DNA of 64,000 nucleotides from Pleurocapsa sp. PCC 7319 (GTDB lineage: Bacteria; Cyanobacteriota; Cyanobacteriia; Cyanobacteriales; Xenococcaceae). How positions within the stretch are numbered: position 1 is the stretch's first letter; every line of letters starts with the position of its first letter. The translations under genes and the position numbers were made by a program. The stretch lies in assembly GCF_000332195.1 (NCBI RefSeq), contig NZ_KB235922.1, positions 4,995,322 through 5,059,321 of the forward strand, in the 5' to 3' direction. The notes beneath the pieces were generated by a model that was not told where the DNA came from, did not search any database, and saw nothing but the letters and a program-made list of their open reading frames with translations. Shown one piece after another: positions 16,420 through 25,329 of the stretch.

Positions 16420-17714
16420 ATATGGGTAAAAGGTTTAGCATCTGATCCAGTGTAAGTAGCTGCAATGTGACCATTACCAGTTACTTTGTATTTATAGGTC
16501 ACTAAACCTTCTAAACCAACAGGACCCCGAGGAGGCATTTGTTGAGTACTAATGCCAACCTCCGCACCAAAGCCATAGCGGAAACCATCTGCAAACCGCG
16601 TTGAACAGTTATGGTAAACTCCTGCCGCATCGACACGATCTTGAAACATGACAGCAGCTTGTCGATCTTCGGTAATGATCCCATCGGTATGTTTAGAACC
16701 ATACTGGTTAATATGAGCGATCGCTGTTTCTAGAGAATCAACTATTTTAATAGCTAAAATTAAGTCGCTGTACTCTGTTTTCCAGTCATGTTCATTGGCG
16801 GGAGTCGCATTAATTATCTTTCTGGTTGCTTCATCTCCCCGCAGTTGCACGCCTTCTGCTTCCAAAGCAGTAGCAATCTGGGGTAAAAATTCTTCTGCAA
16901 TATCCTGATGCACTAGTAAGGTCTCAATTGCATTACAGGCTGCGGGATAGTGGGTTTTAGCATCGACGGTAATATTTATGGCCTTGTTGATCTCTGCCGC
17001 ACTATCAAGATAAAGATGACAGATCCCATCTGCGTGACCCAGAACAGGAATACGAGTGTGATCCTGAACATAACGTACGAAAGAGTTTGAACCTCTGGGA
17101 ATAATTAGATCTACATACTGATCGAGTTCTAGTAGCTGTTTAATTTCTTCCCTAGTAGTTAGAAGCTGCACCACATCAGAGTCGATCTCAGTAGAATCTA
17201 ATGCTCGGCGAATTACTTTGGTTAATACCTGACAGGAGTTAATTGCTTCTCTGCCACCCTTAAGAATTACACCATTACCCGACTTAATTGCCAAACTAGT
17301 AATTTGAATTAAGGCTTCAGGACGAGCCTCAAAAATAATTCCTAACACTCCTAAAGGACAGGTAACTCGCTTTAAAATCAAACCTTCATCTAGCTCACGA
17401 TGAATCTGATTTACCCCAACTGGATCATCTAGTTTAGCTACATCTCGCACGCCGGCGATCGCTGCTTGTAGTTTTGATTCTCCTAGCTTAAGTCTGGCGT
17501 ACAATGCAGGAGCAATATTATCTGCTTCGGCCACTCTAAGATCTGCTTCGTTAGCAGCTAAAATCTCTAATTTAGAAGCCTCTAAAGCTTTAGCTATTGC
17601 TTCCAAGGCATTATTTCTAGCTTCTGTAGACAATACCGCCAGCTTTCCTGCTGCTACGCGAGTTTGTTGCGCAATTTCAATTAAAGAGGGTAATGCTATC
17701 TCAGAGATAACCAT
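16410..17714 (-). CDS. proA: Gamma-glutamyl phosphate reductase ProA
   Basis: NADPH-dependent reductase that turns gamma-glutamyl phosphate into glutamate semialdehyde in proline synthesis. Motifs are ERVAxx-like aldehyde-dehydrogenase fold segments: [67 protein letters not shown] and [14 protein letters not shown] with the catalytic cysteine. I chose the ATG giving [10 protein letters not shown]; an upstream TTG would add nine residues. The extra C-terminal [20 protein letters not shown] is common in cyanobacterial ProA. The end is shaped by a heptamer repeat. Confidence 0.93.
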   Translation of the reverse strand: MVISEIALPSLIEIAQQTRVAAGKLAVLSTEARNNALEAIAKALEASKLEILAANEADLRVAEADNIAPALYARLKLGESKLQAAIAGVRDVAKLDDPVGVNQIHRELDEGLILKRVTCPLGVLGIIFEARPEALIQITSLAIKSGNGVILKGGREAINSCQVLTKVIRRALDSTEIDSDVVQLLTTREEIKQLLELDQYVDLIIPRGSNSFVRYVQDHTRIPVLGHADGICHLYLDSAAEINKAINITVDAKTHYPAACNAIETLLVHQDIAEEFLPQIATALEAEGVQLRGDEATRKIINATPANEHDWKTEYSDLILAIKIVDSLETAIAHINQYGSKHTDGIITEDRQAAVMFQDRVDAAGVYHNCSTRFADGFRYGFGAEVGISTQQMPPRGPVGLEGLVTYKYKVTGNGHIAATYTGSDAKPFTHIDY

Positions 17715-17852
17715 ACTTGTTACTGATATTTGAGGTATCAATAATTTTAACGGATTGAGTAGACTATCATCGCAATTTTTTATTATATTTTACGACTAAA
17801 TAGATAATAAGACGTTTAATTTTAAGACAGTTATTTCAATAAAACTTTACTG

Positions 17853-18518
17853 ATGTTGGAATTAGACCATGTATTTGTTTGTGTATCCAATGAACTAGAC
17901 CTTGATAATATTGCAACTGAGTTTGGTTTAAATTTGTCAACAAAACAAATTCATCAAGGTCAAGGAACTGCTAGTAAATGTGCTTTCTTTGATAATGCGT
18001 ATTTAGAGTTTCTTTTTCCCGACAATGTCAAAGAATTGCAATCAAATTTAGTACAACCTCTATCTCTATGGGAAAGGATTCAATGGAAAGACACTGGAGC
18101 AAGCCCATTTGGAGTATCTTTTAGATTTATCCGAAATACAGAGCAGAATATTCCCGTCCCAACGTGGTCATACAATGCACCATTTTTGCCAAGAGGTGCG
18201 ACTATTCCCATAGTTACGCCTCCCAACTCAATGTATGAACCTTTACTATTTATTTCAAAAGTAACAAAAGCCCCATGTGAAAGAAATTTATCTAATCCTT
18301 TGTTACTTGAGCATAGAGGAAGTAAACATAGACTCACTAAAGTCAAAATTAATACAACATCTAATCCAAAACTTTCAGAAGAAGTTCAATGGTTTTGCTC
18401 TAGAAATCTGATATTTATTACCAAAGGAACTGAAAATCATGTATATCTTGAATGGGATGTTGGAAAAGAAGGGATGACAATCAATTTAAAGCCTATTCCT
18501 ATATCAATTCGATGGTAG
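17853..18518 (+). CDS. Glyoxalase-like (VOC fold) protein
   Basis: A 221-residue protein whose N-terminus LELDHVFVCVSNELDLDNIA followed by GTASKCAFFDNAYLEFLF matches the glyoxalase-like/VOC pattern, with a metal-ligand His in LDHVFV and Glu in YLEFLF. Such proteins include lyases, dioxygenases and isomerases, so the substrate cannot be inferred. The C-terminal half (LLEHRGSKHRLTKVKI onward) is less informative. It begins the AT-rich accessory block but has a separate reading frame and a gap of 150 bases to the sulfotransferase gene. Confidence 0.7.
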   Translation: MLELDHVFVCVSNELDLDNIATEFGLNLSTKQIHQGQGTASKCAFFDNAYLEFLFPDNVKELQSNLVQPLSLWERIQWKDTGASPFGVSFRFIRNTEQNIPVPTWSYNAPFLPRGATIPIVTPPNSMYEPLLFISKVTKAPCERNLSNPLLLEHRGSKHRLTKVKINTTSNPKLSEEVQWFCSRNLIFITKGTENHVYLEWDVGKEGMTINLKPIPISIRW

Positions 18519-18672
18519 TTTAGACTTTAAAATGAGTTAGATGGAATCAAAAAAATGTATCTCCCATGTTGAGACTGCGCTGTGCTTATTTGAACAAAGA
18601 CATTAGCCCGAGTATTTATGCTTATTCAGAAACCGATGTGCTTCCTAATGTGTCAATTTCGACGATGCTATT

Positions 18673-19722
18673 TTGATTGACGCTATTGTAAAAGAAACAA
18701 CAACTTTTGATAAATACATTAGGAGCATGATTGAGCCAATAAACCAACTTTCCCATACCTGTAAAACCAACAGGGGTGAAAGACTAATATTTATTGGGGG
18801 AGCACCTCGCTCTGGAACAACATTAGTTCAGAATATTCTCGATTCGCACCCAGATATTTGTGGTGGTCCAGAATTCCTCTTACTCAGAGAGATTATCTAT
18901 TTAAGAAGGGAAATACATCAAAATATTGGCAAAGAATTTCTTTCAGCTCTTTGTTCTCATGAAGAGGCGGATCAAAAAATATGCTCCCTGATCGAAAATT
19001 TTTTTCTCCCATTAGCTAATCAAAATAACTGTAAATTTTATAGTGAGAAGACTCCTGAAAATATTCTAGTGTTCTCAGAGCTAATCGAATTATTTCCTGC
19101 CTCGCATTTTATCTATGTGGTTAGAGACCCTAGAGCAGTAGTTTCATCACTACTTCAAGTTGGCAAACGCGCTCAAGAGAAAGGAAGAAATCGAGTAAAA
19201 TATATTCGTAACATAAAAAATGCTATTGCTCATACTAAAAATTGCCTTGACAGTGGATTTTTATCTGTTAGCAAAACTCCCACAAAAATCCTACTATTAG
19301 TTTATGAAAACTTGGTAACAGAACCCGAAAATGAAACCAAGAAAATTTGTGATTTTTTGGGTATTGAGTGGTCAAAACAGATGCTAAAACCTTCCAAATT
19401 TGAACATTTTGGTGAAAAAGCGATTACCAAAGAAGAGATTTGGTATGAGCAAAAAATGTATAATAGAAATCCTGAAGTTAGTGAAATTGATAAATGGAAA
19501 AATTTACTTACTTCCAAGCAAAAAATGAGAGTATTTTTAGCATTTAGAGAAAACGATGAACTTCAAAAGTTAGGATATCAAATTTCAGATAAAGAGATAT
19601 CTTTAGTTGCTCGACTCCTTGGTAAGATTGAGCATACTCTTGTCAATACAGTAACAAGAACTAAATTACTATTGAAATTTCGAAAACTCGGAAATAAAAT
19701 AGACCTTATTGGAAATAAGTAG
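18673..19722 (+). CDS. Sulfotransferase family protein
   Basis: Transfers sulfate from PAPS to a hydroxyl or amine acceptor, likely a glycan or protein. The PAPS-binding 5'-phosphosulfate loop is RLIFIGGAPRSGTTLVQNIL, and the 3'-phosphate site is HFIYVVRDPRAVVSSLL; YENLVTEPENETKKICDFLG is the usual late motif. The pattern is closest to tyrosylprotein-sulfotransferase-like enzymes. No membrane segment is visible. The start is uncertain: TTG here, with an in-frame ATG 18 codons later that has AGGAG too close in front. PAPS supply is supported by the ATP sulfurylase gene at 60.2 kb. Confidence 0.82.
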   Translation: MIDAIVKETTTFDKYIRSMIEPINQLSHTCKTNRGERLIFIGGAPRSGTTLVQNILDSHPDICGGPEFLLLREIIYLRREIHQNIGKEFLSALCSHEEADQKICSLIENFFLPLANQNNCKFYSEKTPENILVFSELIELFPASHFIYVVRDPRAVVSSLLQVGKRAQEKGRNRVKYIRNIKNAIAHTKNCLDSGFLSVSKTPTKILLLVYENLVTEPENETKKICDFLGIEWSKQMLKPSKFEHFGEKAITKEEIWYEQKMYNRNPEVSEIDKWKNLLTSKQKMRVFLAFRENDELQKLGYQISDKEISLVARLLGKIEHTLVNTVTRTKLLLKFRKLGNKIDLIGNK

Positions 19723-19761
19723 ACAGAGACGGTAACATCATGCTACTAATACCTATCCTGG

Positions 19762-19874
19762 TCTAGTATTCTGTCAATTAATAATTGACGGGTAAAGGGA
19801 AAGGTGAAAAGGTTAAAAGATAGTTTTTAACTGTAAAAATATATCCATCATTAATTAGTTGACGCAGCACTAGA
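19762..19874. mobile_element. Possible MITE, 113 bp with imperfect terminal inverted repeats
   Basis: The first 30 bases (starting TCTAGTATTCTGTCAATTAA) and the reverse complement of the last 30 (TCTAGTGCTGCGTCAACTAA...) match at about 22 of 30 positions. No coding capacity lies between them. No target-site duplication is evident, so the element may be old. Confidence 0.4.
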
Positions 19875-19883
19875 ATATGTTTC

Positions 19884-20063
19884 TTACGCCAAACCACAAA
19901 GCAAGCTCCGGGTTTCTCGGAGCCTGACTGATAAACCTTGCCAGAATTTGAGAACTGCTGCCCAGCTTTGAGAAGGCATGGCAGGATTATATCTACTACC
20001 CATTACATATCCCAAAATGGTCTCAACGGAGTTATGGGTATGTTCAGAAGGTAGTAGAGTAAA
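19884..20063 (-). pseudogene. Possible coding relic of unknown family
   Basis: A stop-to-stop frame of about 59 codons without a start near its beginning. It reads LPSEHTHNSVETILGYVMGS, then RYNPAMPSQSWAAVLKFWQG and LSVRLRETRSLL. The composition looks protein-like. I do not recognise the family; it could be the end of a decayed transposase or another gene. Confidence 0.3.
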
Positions 20064-20185
20064 CTATTGTACAGTTTTTTAAGACTTTGAAAAAATCAAT
20101 ATAGTTCTGTAAATTTTTTTCCATTGAAATGTAACAAAATATATTAACCGATTCCGTTAACTATTCGGATAGTATCATTAAGTTA

Positions 20186-20273
20186 CACGACTACAATACA
20201 TCGACTTTTTTCCCACGACTACAATAAATCACATCGACTTTTTTCCCACGACTACAATACATCGACTTTTTTC
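20186..20273. repeat. Three tandem copies of a 28-33 bp unit
   Basis: Copies of CACGACTACAATACATCGAC followed by TTTTTTCC, of 28, 33 and 27 bases; the middle one carries a small insertion (AATCAC region). They are immediately adjacent and lie in the spacer upstream of the branching glycosyltransferase gene. Confidence 0.9.
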
Positions 20274-20464
20274 AATGAAATCCTCATTTTTAGCAGATAT
20301 ATTAAGCCTATTTTATTGGAGAGGTTACATTGTTCACCAGGGTAACAAGTAAGTAATAGGTAATAGAGATTATTCAATATTACTGAAGATTACTATAGTT
20401 GCTTCCAATGCACCATAAAACTAATTGCTAGTCGTGAAAAAAATTTAATCAGAATTATTGCCTT

Positions 20465-21439
20465 ATGAAAGTGGTCTATTTCATTCAAAGCCATAAAAAT
20501 CCGGAACAAGTTTGTCGGTTAGTTAAAGTTATTAAAATGTCTAGTCCTAATTCATTAGTTTTACTCAGTCATGACTTCAGTTGTTCTTCTCTAGATTTAA
20601 ACGAACTGAGGCAATTTTATGGAATTGAACTCATCAAAAGAAATAAATCAGTCAGACGTGGTGATGACTCTGTTTTAGCAGTTTATCTAAATGCTATAAA
20701 TTGGTTATTTGAAAATAATTTTGATTATGACTGGCTAGTTTGTTTGTCAGGTCAGGATTATCCAGTTCTTCCAATTCCAGAGATTGAAACCTTCTTAGCT
20801 ACAACAGAATATGATGGGTTTATCAATTATTGGGATATATATTCAGAAAAATCTCCTTGGGGTAAAGAAGGAGGCCAAAAACGCTATTTTGCCAAGTATA
20901 TAAAACTTCCAGAATGGAGCAAGTGGTGGCTCAGAAAAATGACGAGAATAGAGCCTTTCGTACCTTTTTTAAATATACAGTGGCGGTATGCTCTGATCGG
21001 ACTTCAAGCCCATTCAACTCCTTTTAGTGATAATTTTAAATGTTATGGAGGATGGTACTGGAATACTTTATCTAAAAAATGTGTTGATTTACTAAGAAAT
21101 TATTTAGTGAAGCATCCTGAGCTATTGAAATACTATCGAAGAACTCTCGCTCCTGAAGAATCTATTGTTGCTACTATTCTAGCCAATAGTAAAGAAGTTA
21201 ATATTTGTAATGACTGTCTACGCTATTTAGATTTTCCTGCAGAGCTTGCGGGCTGCGCTCGAAATTTAACTACTGTCGATTATGACAAGATTGTTAATAA
21301 AAACTTTCATTTTGCCAGAAAATTTGATCCCAAGCCAGAAAATAATATTCTGGATTTACTAGATGAACGACTTAATGCTAATGCTAGTAATAAAGCTGAA
21401 TCTTCAAACCTTGTCAGAGTAAGGGAATGTTCAATCTAG
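20465..21439 (+). CDS. Beta-1,6-N-acetylglucosaminyltransferase-like glycosyltransferase (Branch, GT14)
   Basis: Glycosyltransferase of the core-2/I-branching family, probably adding a sugar branch to a surface polysaccharide. The N-terminus VVYFIQSHKNPEQVCRLV, WLVCLSGQDYPVLP, YDGFINYWDI and YGGWYWNTLSKKCVDLL are the conserved Branch motifs, and the Glu of APEESIVATIL is the probable catalytic base. The enzyme has no membrane anchor, as usual in bacteria. The following acyltransferase gene overlaps it by 13 bases, so they are translated together. Confidence 0.85.
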   Translation: MKVVYFIQSHKNPEQVCRLVKVIKMSSPNSLVLLSHDFSCSSLDLNELRQFYGIELIKRNKSVRRGDDSVLAVYLNAINWLFENNFDYDWLVCLSGQDYPVLPIPEIETFLATTEYDGFINYWDIYSEKSPWGKEGGQKRYFAKYIKLPEWSKWWLRKMTRIEPFVPFLNIQWRYALIGLQAHSTPFSDNFKCYGGWYWNTLSKKCVDLLRNYLVKHPELLKYYRRTLAPEESIVATILANSKEVNICNDCLRYLDFPAELAGCARNLTTVDYDKIVNKNFHFARKFDPKPENNILDLLDERLNANASNKAESSNLVRVRECSI

Positions 21440-22200
21440 CTATGAAAAAGGAGAGGGCACAACCTGATTCGTTATGGTTATATCGCAAAGAATCTATCTT
21501 AACTTCTTTAGTAGAATGGATCCCCAGAGCGCCAGGTATTGTTCTAAGAAATTGGATTTACAGTTCTCTTTTTGCCAAGATAGGTAGTTCGGTACGCATT
21601 GACTCAGGAGTAGAATTTATTCAACCTCGGTATATAGAAATAGGCAACAACGTCAAAATTCATCGTGGAGTTCAGATTAGTAGTTCAGCCAAGAACAAAA
21701 CCAAAGTAGGAAACAATAGTGTTTGCTTTGAAGATCAAGTAATCATTTCTTCTGGTGTTCAGATTAATACTTCTGGAAATAACAGTCGAATTTATTTGAG
21801 AAAGAAAGTAAACCTTGATCATGGTGTTGATATTAGAGCTCTTGACCAAGGAAATATTGAGATTGGTGAATTTACATATATTGGTCCTTACACTTGTTTA
21901 GCTGGTCCTGGCCCGATCAAAATTGGGAAGAGCTGTCTTATCGGCTCTCATTCAGGAATATACGGTAACAATCATAATTTTACAGATCCTAACCGTAAGA
22001 TTGTTGAACAAGGAATTACCTGCAAGGGAATTGTCATTGAGGACGACTGTTGGTTGGGAACGAACGTTAAGGTTTTAGATGGAGTCACTATCGGTCAAGG
22101 TAGCGTAATCGGAGCAGGAGCAGTAGTAAATAAAGATATTCCTCCTTACTCAGTAGCAGTTGGCGTGCCGGCTAAAGTAATATCTAAGCGAACAGGGTGA
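21427..22200 (+). CDS. Hexapeptide-repeat acyltransferase (WbbJ/LbetaH type)
   Basis: Left-handed beta-helix O-acyltransferase, probably acetylating a surface sugar. After an N-terminal helical region (EWIPRAPGIVLRNWIYSSLF) come the [LIV]GxxxxI hexads: IEIGNNVKIHRGVQIS, IEIGEFTYIGPYTCLAG, IKIGKSCLIGSHSGIYG, and the C-terminal coil IVIEDDCWLGTNVKVLDGVT and IGAGAVVNKDIPPYSVAVG, with NHNF as the likely catalytic His segment. Start is ambiguous: the first ATG overlaps the upstream gene; a second ATG five codons later is equally good. It ends the polysaccharide-decoration block. Confidence 0.85.
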   Translation: MFNLAMKKERAQPDSLWLYRKESILTSLVEWIPRAPGIVLRNWIYSSLFAKIGSSVRIDSGVEFIQPRYIEIGNNVKIHRGVQISSSAKNKTKVGNNSVCFEDQVIISSGVQINTSGNNSRIYLRKKVNLDHGVDIRALDQGNIEIGEFTYIGPYTCLAGPGPIKIGKSCLIGSHSGIYGNNHNFTDPNRKIVEQGITCKGIVIEDDCWLGTNVKVLDGVTIGQGSVIGAGAVVNKDIPPYSVAVGVPAKVISKRTG

Positions 22201-22363
22201 TGCTCCCGTTGTTCTTGCATAACTTCGATCACCACAATCAGCTTATTTTGTTTGTCGAGTACAGATAGCGATCGGCTTTAATTTTTCGTAAAGTCGATCT
22301 TCATCCTTTCCACCAGCAAAAATAAAAAGTTTTAATCATCTTATCCGTACTATTTTTTGGCAA

Positions 22364-23335
22364 TTAACTTCCTTTTTTGACTAAGGCTAACAGTTCTGCT
22401 TTTTCTTGTTCTAACTGCTGAACCGTACTTTGTAGAGTTTCGATTACGCTGAACATTTCCATGGGATCAAAAATACGCAGCATACTAGTCTGGGTAATAA
22501 TTCCTAATCCTTGCCCCCAATTCCATGAGACCACTAATCTACGGACTCTTCTGCGCTGCATTTCTTGATGTGCAGATAACAATGAATCTTCTGGACTTAA
22601 AAGAAACAATGGGGTACTCATGACTTGCTCAACTTCCAAGTTATCTAACCTAGCTTGCAAGAACTGAAACTGTAAAATGTCTCTTTCGGTAATAATGCCC
22701 ACAGGAATCAAGATATTTTCTGCTTCGTCTCCTTCGGTAATGATCACACAACTCACTCGATTCTCTGCCATCAATTGGGCGATATTCAACACCGTTGTAT
22801 TTAAGGGAGCATGAATAATATTTCTACTCATTACATCTGAGACACGTCTTAACTTAAGTAAATTGGCTGGACGTATCGCCTGACGGATAGTTTCTGGTGA
22901 GATAACACCAATTAACTGCCCTGCATCATCGACGATAGGTAAGTGACGAATACGATAACGACGAAACAAAAACAGTGCTGCAAATATATCTTGGAAATTT
23001 TCCCGGAGTAGAGTCACCACTGGTTGTGTCATTACCTCGGCAACGGTCACATCAGCAAACACTAGTTTGGCAGCAGTGAGCTTGACAATATCTCGCTCGG
23101 TTAAAATGCCTAATATTTTTGAGTCTTCCATAACTAAGACACAACCAGAACGATTTTTGTCTCGAAAGAAAAATTCTGAGTGATAGTCTTCAACTAGTTC
23201 ACATTTAGTTCCTTTAGCTTGACCCATCAAGGCGATCGCCTTAGTCAAAGAGACATCTGGTTGAACTATTAGAGGATGACGATCAATTGCTATTTCTAAA
23301 TCTGGTGTAGTGAATAATTGGTCATTGGATTTCAT
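22364..23335 (-). CDS. Protein with four CBS domains
   Basis: A 323-residue protein made of two Bateman modules that likely sense adenine nucleotides; there is no attached enzyme domain. Each CBS repeat shows its pattern: VSLTKAIALM with CVLVMEDSKILGILTERDIV; VAEVMTQPVVTL with RIRHLPIVDDAGQLIGVIS; VSDVMSRNIIHAP with VPVGIITERDIL; and VEQVMSTPLFLLSPEDSLL with RRLVVSWNWGQGLGIIT. The C-terminus is a short coiled coil (SVIETLQSTVQQLEQEKAEL). Such cyanobacterial proteins are often called signal-transduction CBS proteins; their partners are unknown. Confidence 0.85.
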   Translation of the reverse strand: MKSNDQLFTTPDLEIAIDRHPLIVQPDVSLTKAIALMGQAKGTKCELVEDYHSEFFFRDKNRSGCVLVMEDSKILGILTERDIVKLTAAKLVFADVTVAEVMTQPVVTLLRENFQDIFAALFLFRRYRIRHLPIVDDAGQLIGVISPETIRQAIRPANLLKLRRVSDVMSRNIIHAPLNTTVLNIAQLMAENRVSCVIITEGDEAENILIPVGIITERDILQFQFLQARLDNLEVEQVMSTPLFLLSPEDSLLSAHQEMQRRRVRRLVVSWNWGQGLGIITQTSMLRIFDPMEMFSVIETLQSTVQQLEQEKAELLALVKKGS

Positions 23336-23659
23336 AGTAAGACCATAAAAAATTTTTCTGGGTCGTCAAGATTGTTTTAGTAATAATTTTCTTATTTTTA
23401 TATTAAGTATTATTAAAGTATTAAAAATTTATTTTAATTAAATTTAATTAAATGTTTGTCTAATTATTTCTGCTCATCGAATCCTTGTGCTTGGTTGAGA
23501 TAAATATTTAATCAGACAAATATTTCTAACCAAAAGCGTCTTGCGATCAAACGACGTTTTTTTGACTCACTTAGGGTTTATTATTAAAAGGGATGTTACA
23601 AATAAAAAACTATAGCTTTTATTGTATATTGTTTATAAGCATTTATAGGTGTCGATTGA
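23336..23659. other. Spacer upstream of the four-CBS gene
   Basis: AT-rich, 324 bases. On the minus strand, AAAACGTC and GACGCTTTT (around 23.53-23.57 kb) can form a hairpin with one bulged C, a possible terminator for the recombinase-domain gene. No other gene is visible. Confidence 0.4.
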
Positions 23660-24007
23660 TTAAAAGGAGTTTTTGATACCAGAAGTTCGCTTGGTTCTCC
23701 CATAAAGACGGTCAAGCACTCGTTTAATTGAAATTCTGCGCCATTGTTGACCACGCTTGGTTTTATAACCATGGCGATTTAACCAGTCAGCAATCTGCTG
23801 AAGAGATTTCCCAGATTTGTGGTGGCGACGAATTAATTCAATAATTTCTTGTTCATGAGGGTCTGTTACCAATTCTCCGTTAACAACCTTTTGACCAAAT
23901 GCAGGAGAACCGTAGCCAGCGTACCCACCCTCGGCAGCTTTAGCCTGTCTCCCCTTTTCTAATCTTTGCCAAATTTCATTATGGGTATTGAGATTTTCGG
24001 CGCTCAT
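23660..24007 (-). CDS. Orphan recombinase-domain protein (C-terminal DNA-binding part of a serine recombinase)
   Basis: A 115-residue protein that resembles the middle/DNA-binding Recombinase domain of large serine recombinases but has no catalytic resolvase domain. It shows KGRQAKAAEGGYAGYGSPAF and VTDPHEQEIIELIRRHHKSG, then KSLQQIADWLNRHGYKTKRG and ISIKRVLDRL; these are the family's glycine-rich linker and helix-turn-helix. I chose the ATG giving MSAENLNTH, since the upstream extension is hydrophobic low-complexity translation. It is divergent from petF, 81 bases apart, so it could act as a local DNA-binding protein; that is inference. Confidence 0.7.
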   Translation of the reverse strand: MSAENLNTHNEIWQRLEKGRQAKAAEGGYAGYGSPAFGQKVVNGELVTDPHEQEIIELIRRHHKSGKSLQQIADWLNRHGYKTKRGQQWRRISIKRVLDRLYGRTKRTSGIKNSF

Positions 24008-24088
24008 AGTGATTAAGCAAATAAGCATATATATACATAAGTTTATCAACAAAAGTTTCATCTCTAAACAAATAAGCAGAATCAAACC

Positions 24089-24388
24089 ATGGCAACATAC
24101 AAAGTAACTTTAGTTAACGAAGCCGAAGGATTAAACCAAACCATTGAAGTAGCAGACGACCAATATATATTTGATGCTGCTGAAGAAAACGATATCGATT
24201 TACCTGTTTCTTGTCGTTCTGGTTCTTGTTCTAGTTGTGCCGGAAAAATTCTCTCAGGAACTGTCGATCAGTCTGAACAGGCGTTTCTAGATGACGATCA
24301 GATGGAGCAAGGATTTGTGCTGACTTGTGTCGCCTTCCCTACTTCTGACTGCAAGATTATGACTCATCAAGAAGACGAACTCTACTAA
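24089..24388 (+). CDS. petF: Plant-type 2Fe-2S ferredoxin PetF
   Basis: Soluble electron carrier from photosystem I to FNR, glutamate synthase, nitrite reductase and ferredoxin-thioredoxin reductase. All four ligands are present in [12 protein letters not shown] and VLTCVAFP. The start [14 protein letters not shown] and the end THQEDELY are typical of PetF. The sequence [10 protein letters not shown] differs from the common SCRAGACSTC, tending towards the FdxH-like loop, so it may be a secondary ferredoxin. The thioredoxin gene follows after 40 bases. Confidence 0.92.
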   Translation: MATYKVTLVNEAEGLNQTIEVADDQYIFDAAEENDIDLPVSCRSGSCSSCAGKILSGTVDQSEQAFLDDDQMEQGFVLTCVAFPTSDCKIMTHQEDELY

Positions 24389-24428
24389 AATCGAAATTTA
24401 AAATTTATTTATTTACTAGATTAATCAA

Positions 24429-24764
24429 ATGACTTCTGAAACCAAAGCAAATTACGTTGATAAAAGTGAATTTGAACAGTTACTTGCTGAAAAGGAGCTG
24501 CTAGTTGCTGACTATACTGCATCTTGGTGTGGTCCGTGTCGTGTAGTTGCGCCCTTAATCGATCAATTAGCAACGGAATATAGCGATCGCGCGACAGTTG
24601 TTAAAGTTGATGTTGACCAAAATAAAGACAACGCCAAAAAGTACGGTATCAGAAGTATTCCCGCTGTACTAGTGTTTAAAAATGGTGAATTAGTAGAAAG
24701 CCTATTCGGAACAAAACCCTACGAAACCTACAGCAACATCTTAGAAACACAACTGAGACTTTAG
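24429..24764 (+). CDS. trxA: Thioredoxin
   Basis: Small dithiol-disulfide protein with the canonical active site SWCGPCR and the cis-proline segment RSIPAVLVF. It has 111 residues. A ferredoxin gene lies immediately upstream, and two CBS-CP12-type genes lie downstream, whose disulfides are the kind of target thioredoxin reduces in the light. This suggests but does not prove a functional link. The start ATG is preceded by a weak ribosome site. Confidence 0.95.
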   Translation: MTSETKANYVDKSEFEQLLAEKELLVADYTASWCGPCRVVAPLIDQLATEYSDRATVVKVDVDQNKDNAKKYGIRSIPAVLVFKNGELVESLFGTKPYETYSNILETQLRL

Positions 24765-24800
24765 AGCTTGTTAGCATATTGGAGGCATTGATTTAAAAGT

Positions 24801-24814
24801 GAGGGATGAGGGAT
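24801..24814. repeat. Short tandem repeat (GAGGGAT)2
   Basis: Two perfect heptamers just after trxA, followed by the degenerate GAAGAGT; a minimal member of the heptamer-repeat group seen elsewhere in this window. Confidence 0.6.
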
Positions 24815-24969
24815 GAAGAGTAACAAAAGTTGGCAACTGCACTAAATCATTTTTTCTTTTGAGTCTTGGCTATGCAGATGTTAAGCACAAATTTCTTGAT
24901 AATTCATCCTTAATCCTTTCTCAAATTGTTTCCAGTTTTCAATCGAATTCTCATATAAAACTCTATCCA

Positions 24970-25263
24970 ATGGATCAAACTTACACCATCCCCTGTTCCA
25001 ATTGTGGTGGTCAGGCGATTCGCAAGCACTTTATCAGCCAAGCAACAAAATATGGTAATTGTCCAGAAAATCGAGTAATTCAGACAGAATGCCCTAATTG
25101 TGATTATTTGCTGATTATTTGTTCTCTAAGTGGCGATGTCATCGAAGCCCATGCTTCAAGCACATCCAATTTTACTAGACAGCAAAATATCAACAATTCT
25201 CCCCTAGCTATTCCCAAAAACAATGGTTCAACAATGTCCCGGCTGACAACATTGTCGACATAA
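24970..25263 (+). CDS. Small zinc-ribbon protein, cyanobacterial conserved
   Basis: A protein of 97 residues starting MDQTYTIPCSNCGGQAIRKH, with a second pair CPNCDYLL, giving the C-x2-C ... C-x2-C arrangement of a zinc ribbon. Similar cyanobacterial proteins are sometimes mislabelled as replication restart helicase PriA, to which only the zinc-binding part is comparable. The C-terminal 35 residues are Asn/Ser/Thr-rich and probably disordered. I chose this ATG because the upstream in-frame stretch does not look conserved. Function unknown. Confidence 0.65.
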   Translation: MDQTYTIPCSNCGGQAIRKHFISQATKYGNCPENRVIQTECPNCDYLLIICSLSGDVIEAHASSTSNFTRQQNINNSPLAIPKNNGSTMSRLTTLST

Positions 25264-25329
25264 ATATTTGGCTGGCAATTTTTAGCTACATTTTTAATAA
25301 CTGCAATAAATTTTAGGAGATAAAAATCG

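Noticed and set aside
18567-18677. 36-codon frame (MLRLRCAYLNKDISPSIYAY...) just before the sulfotransferase gene
   Set aside because: Too short, no ribosome site and no recognisable family.
22201-22363. Possible gene relic after the acyltransferase gene
   Set aside because: Short open pieces on the minus strand are broken by stops and match no family I know.
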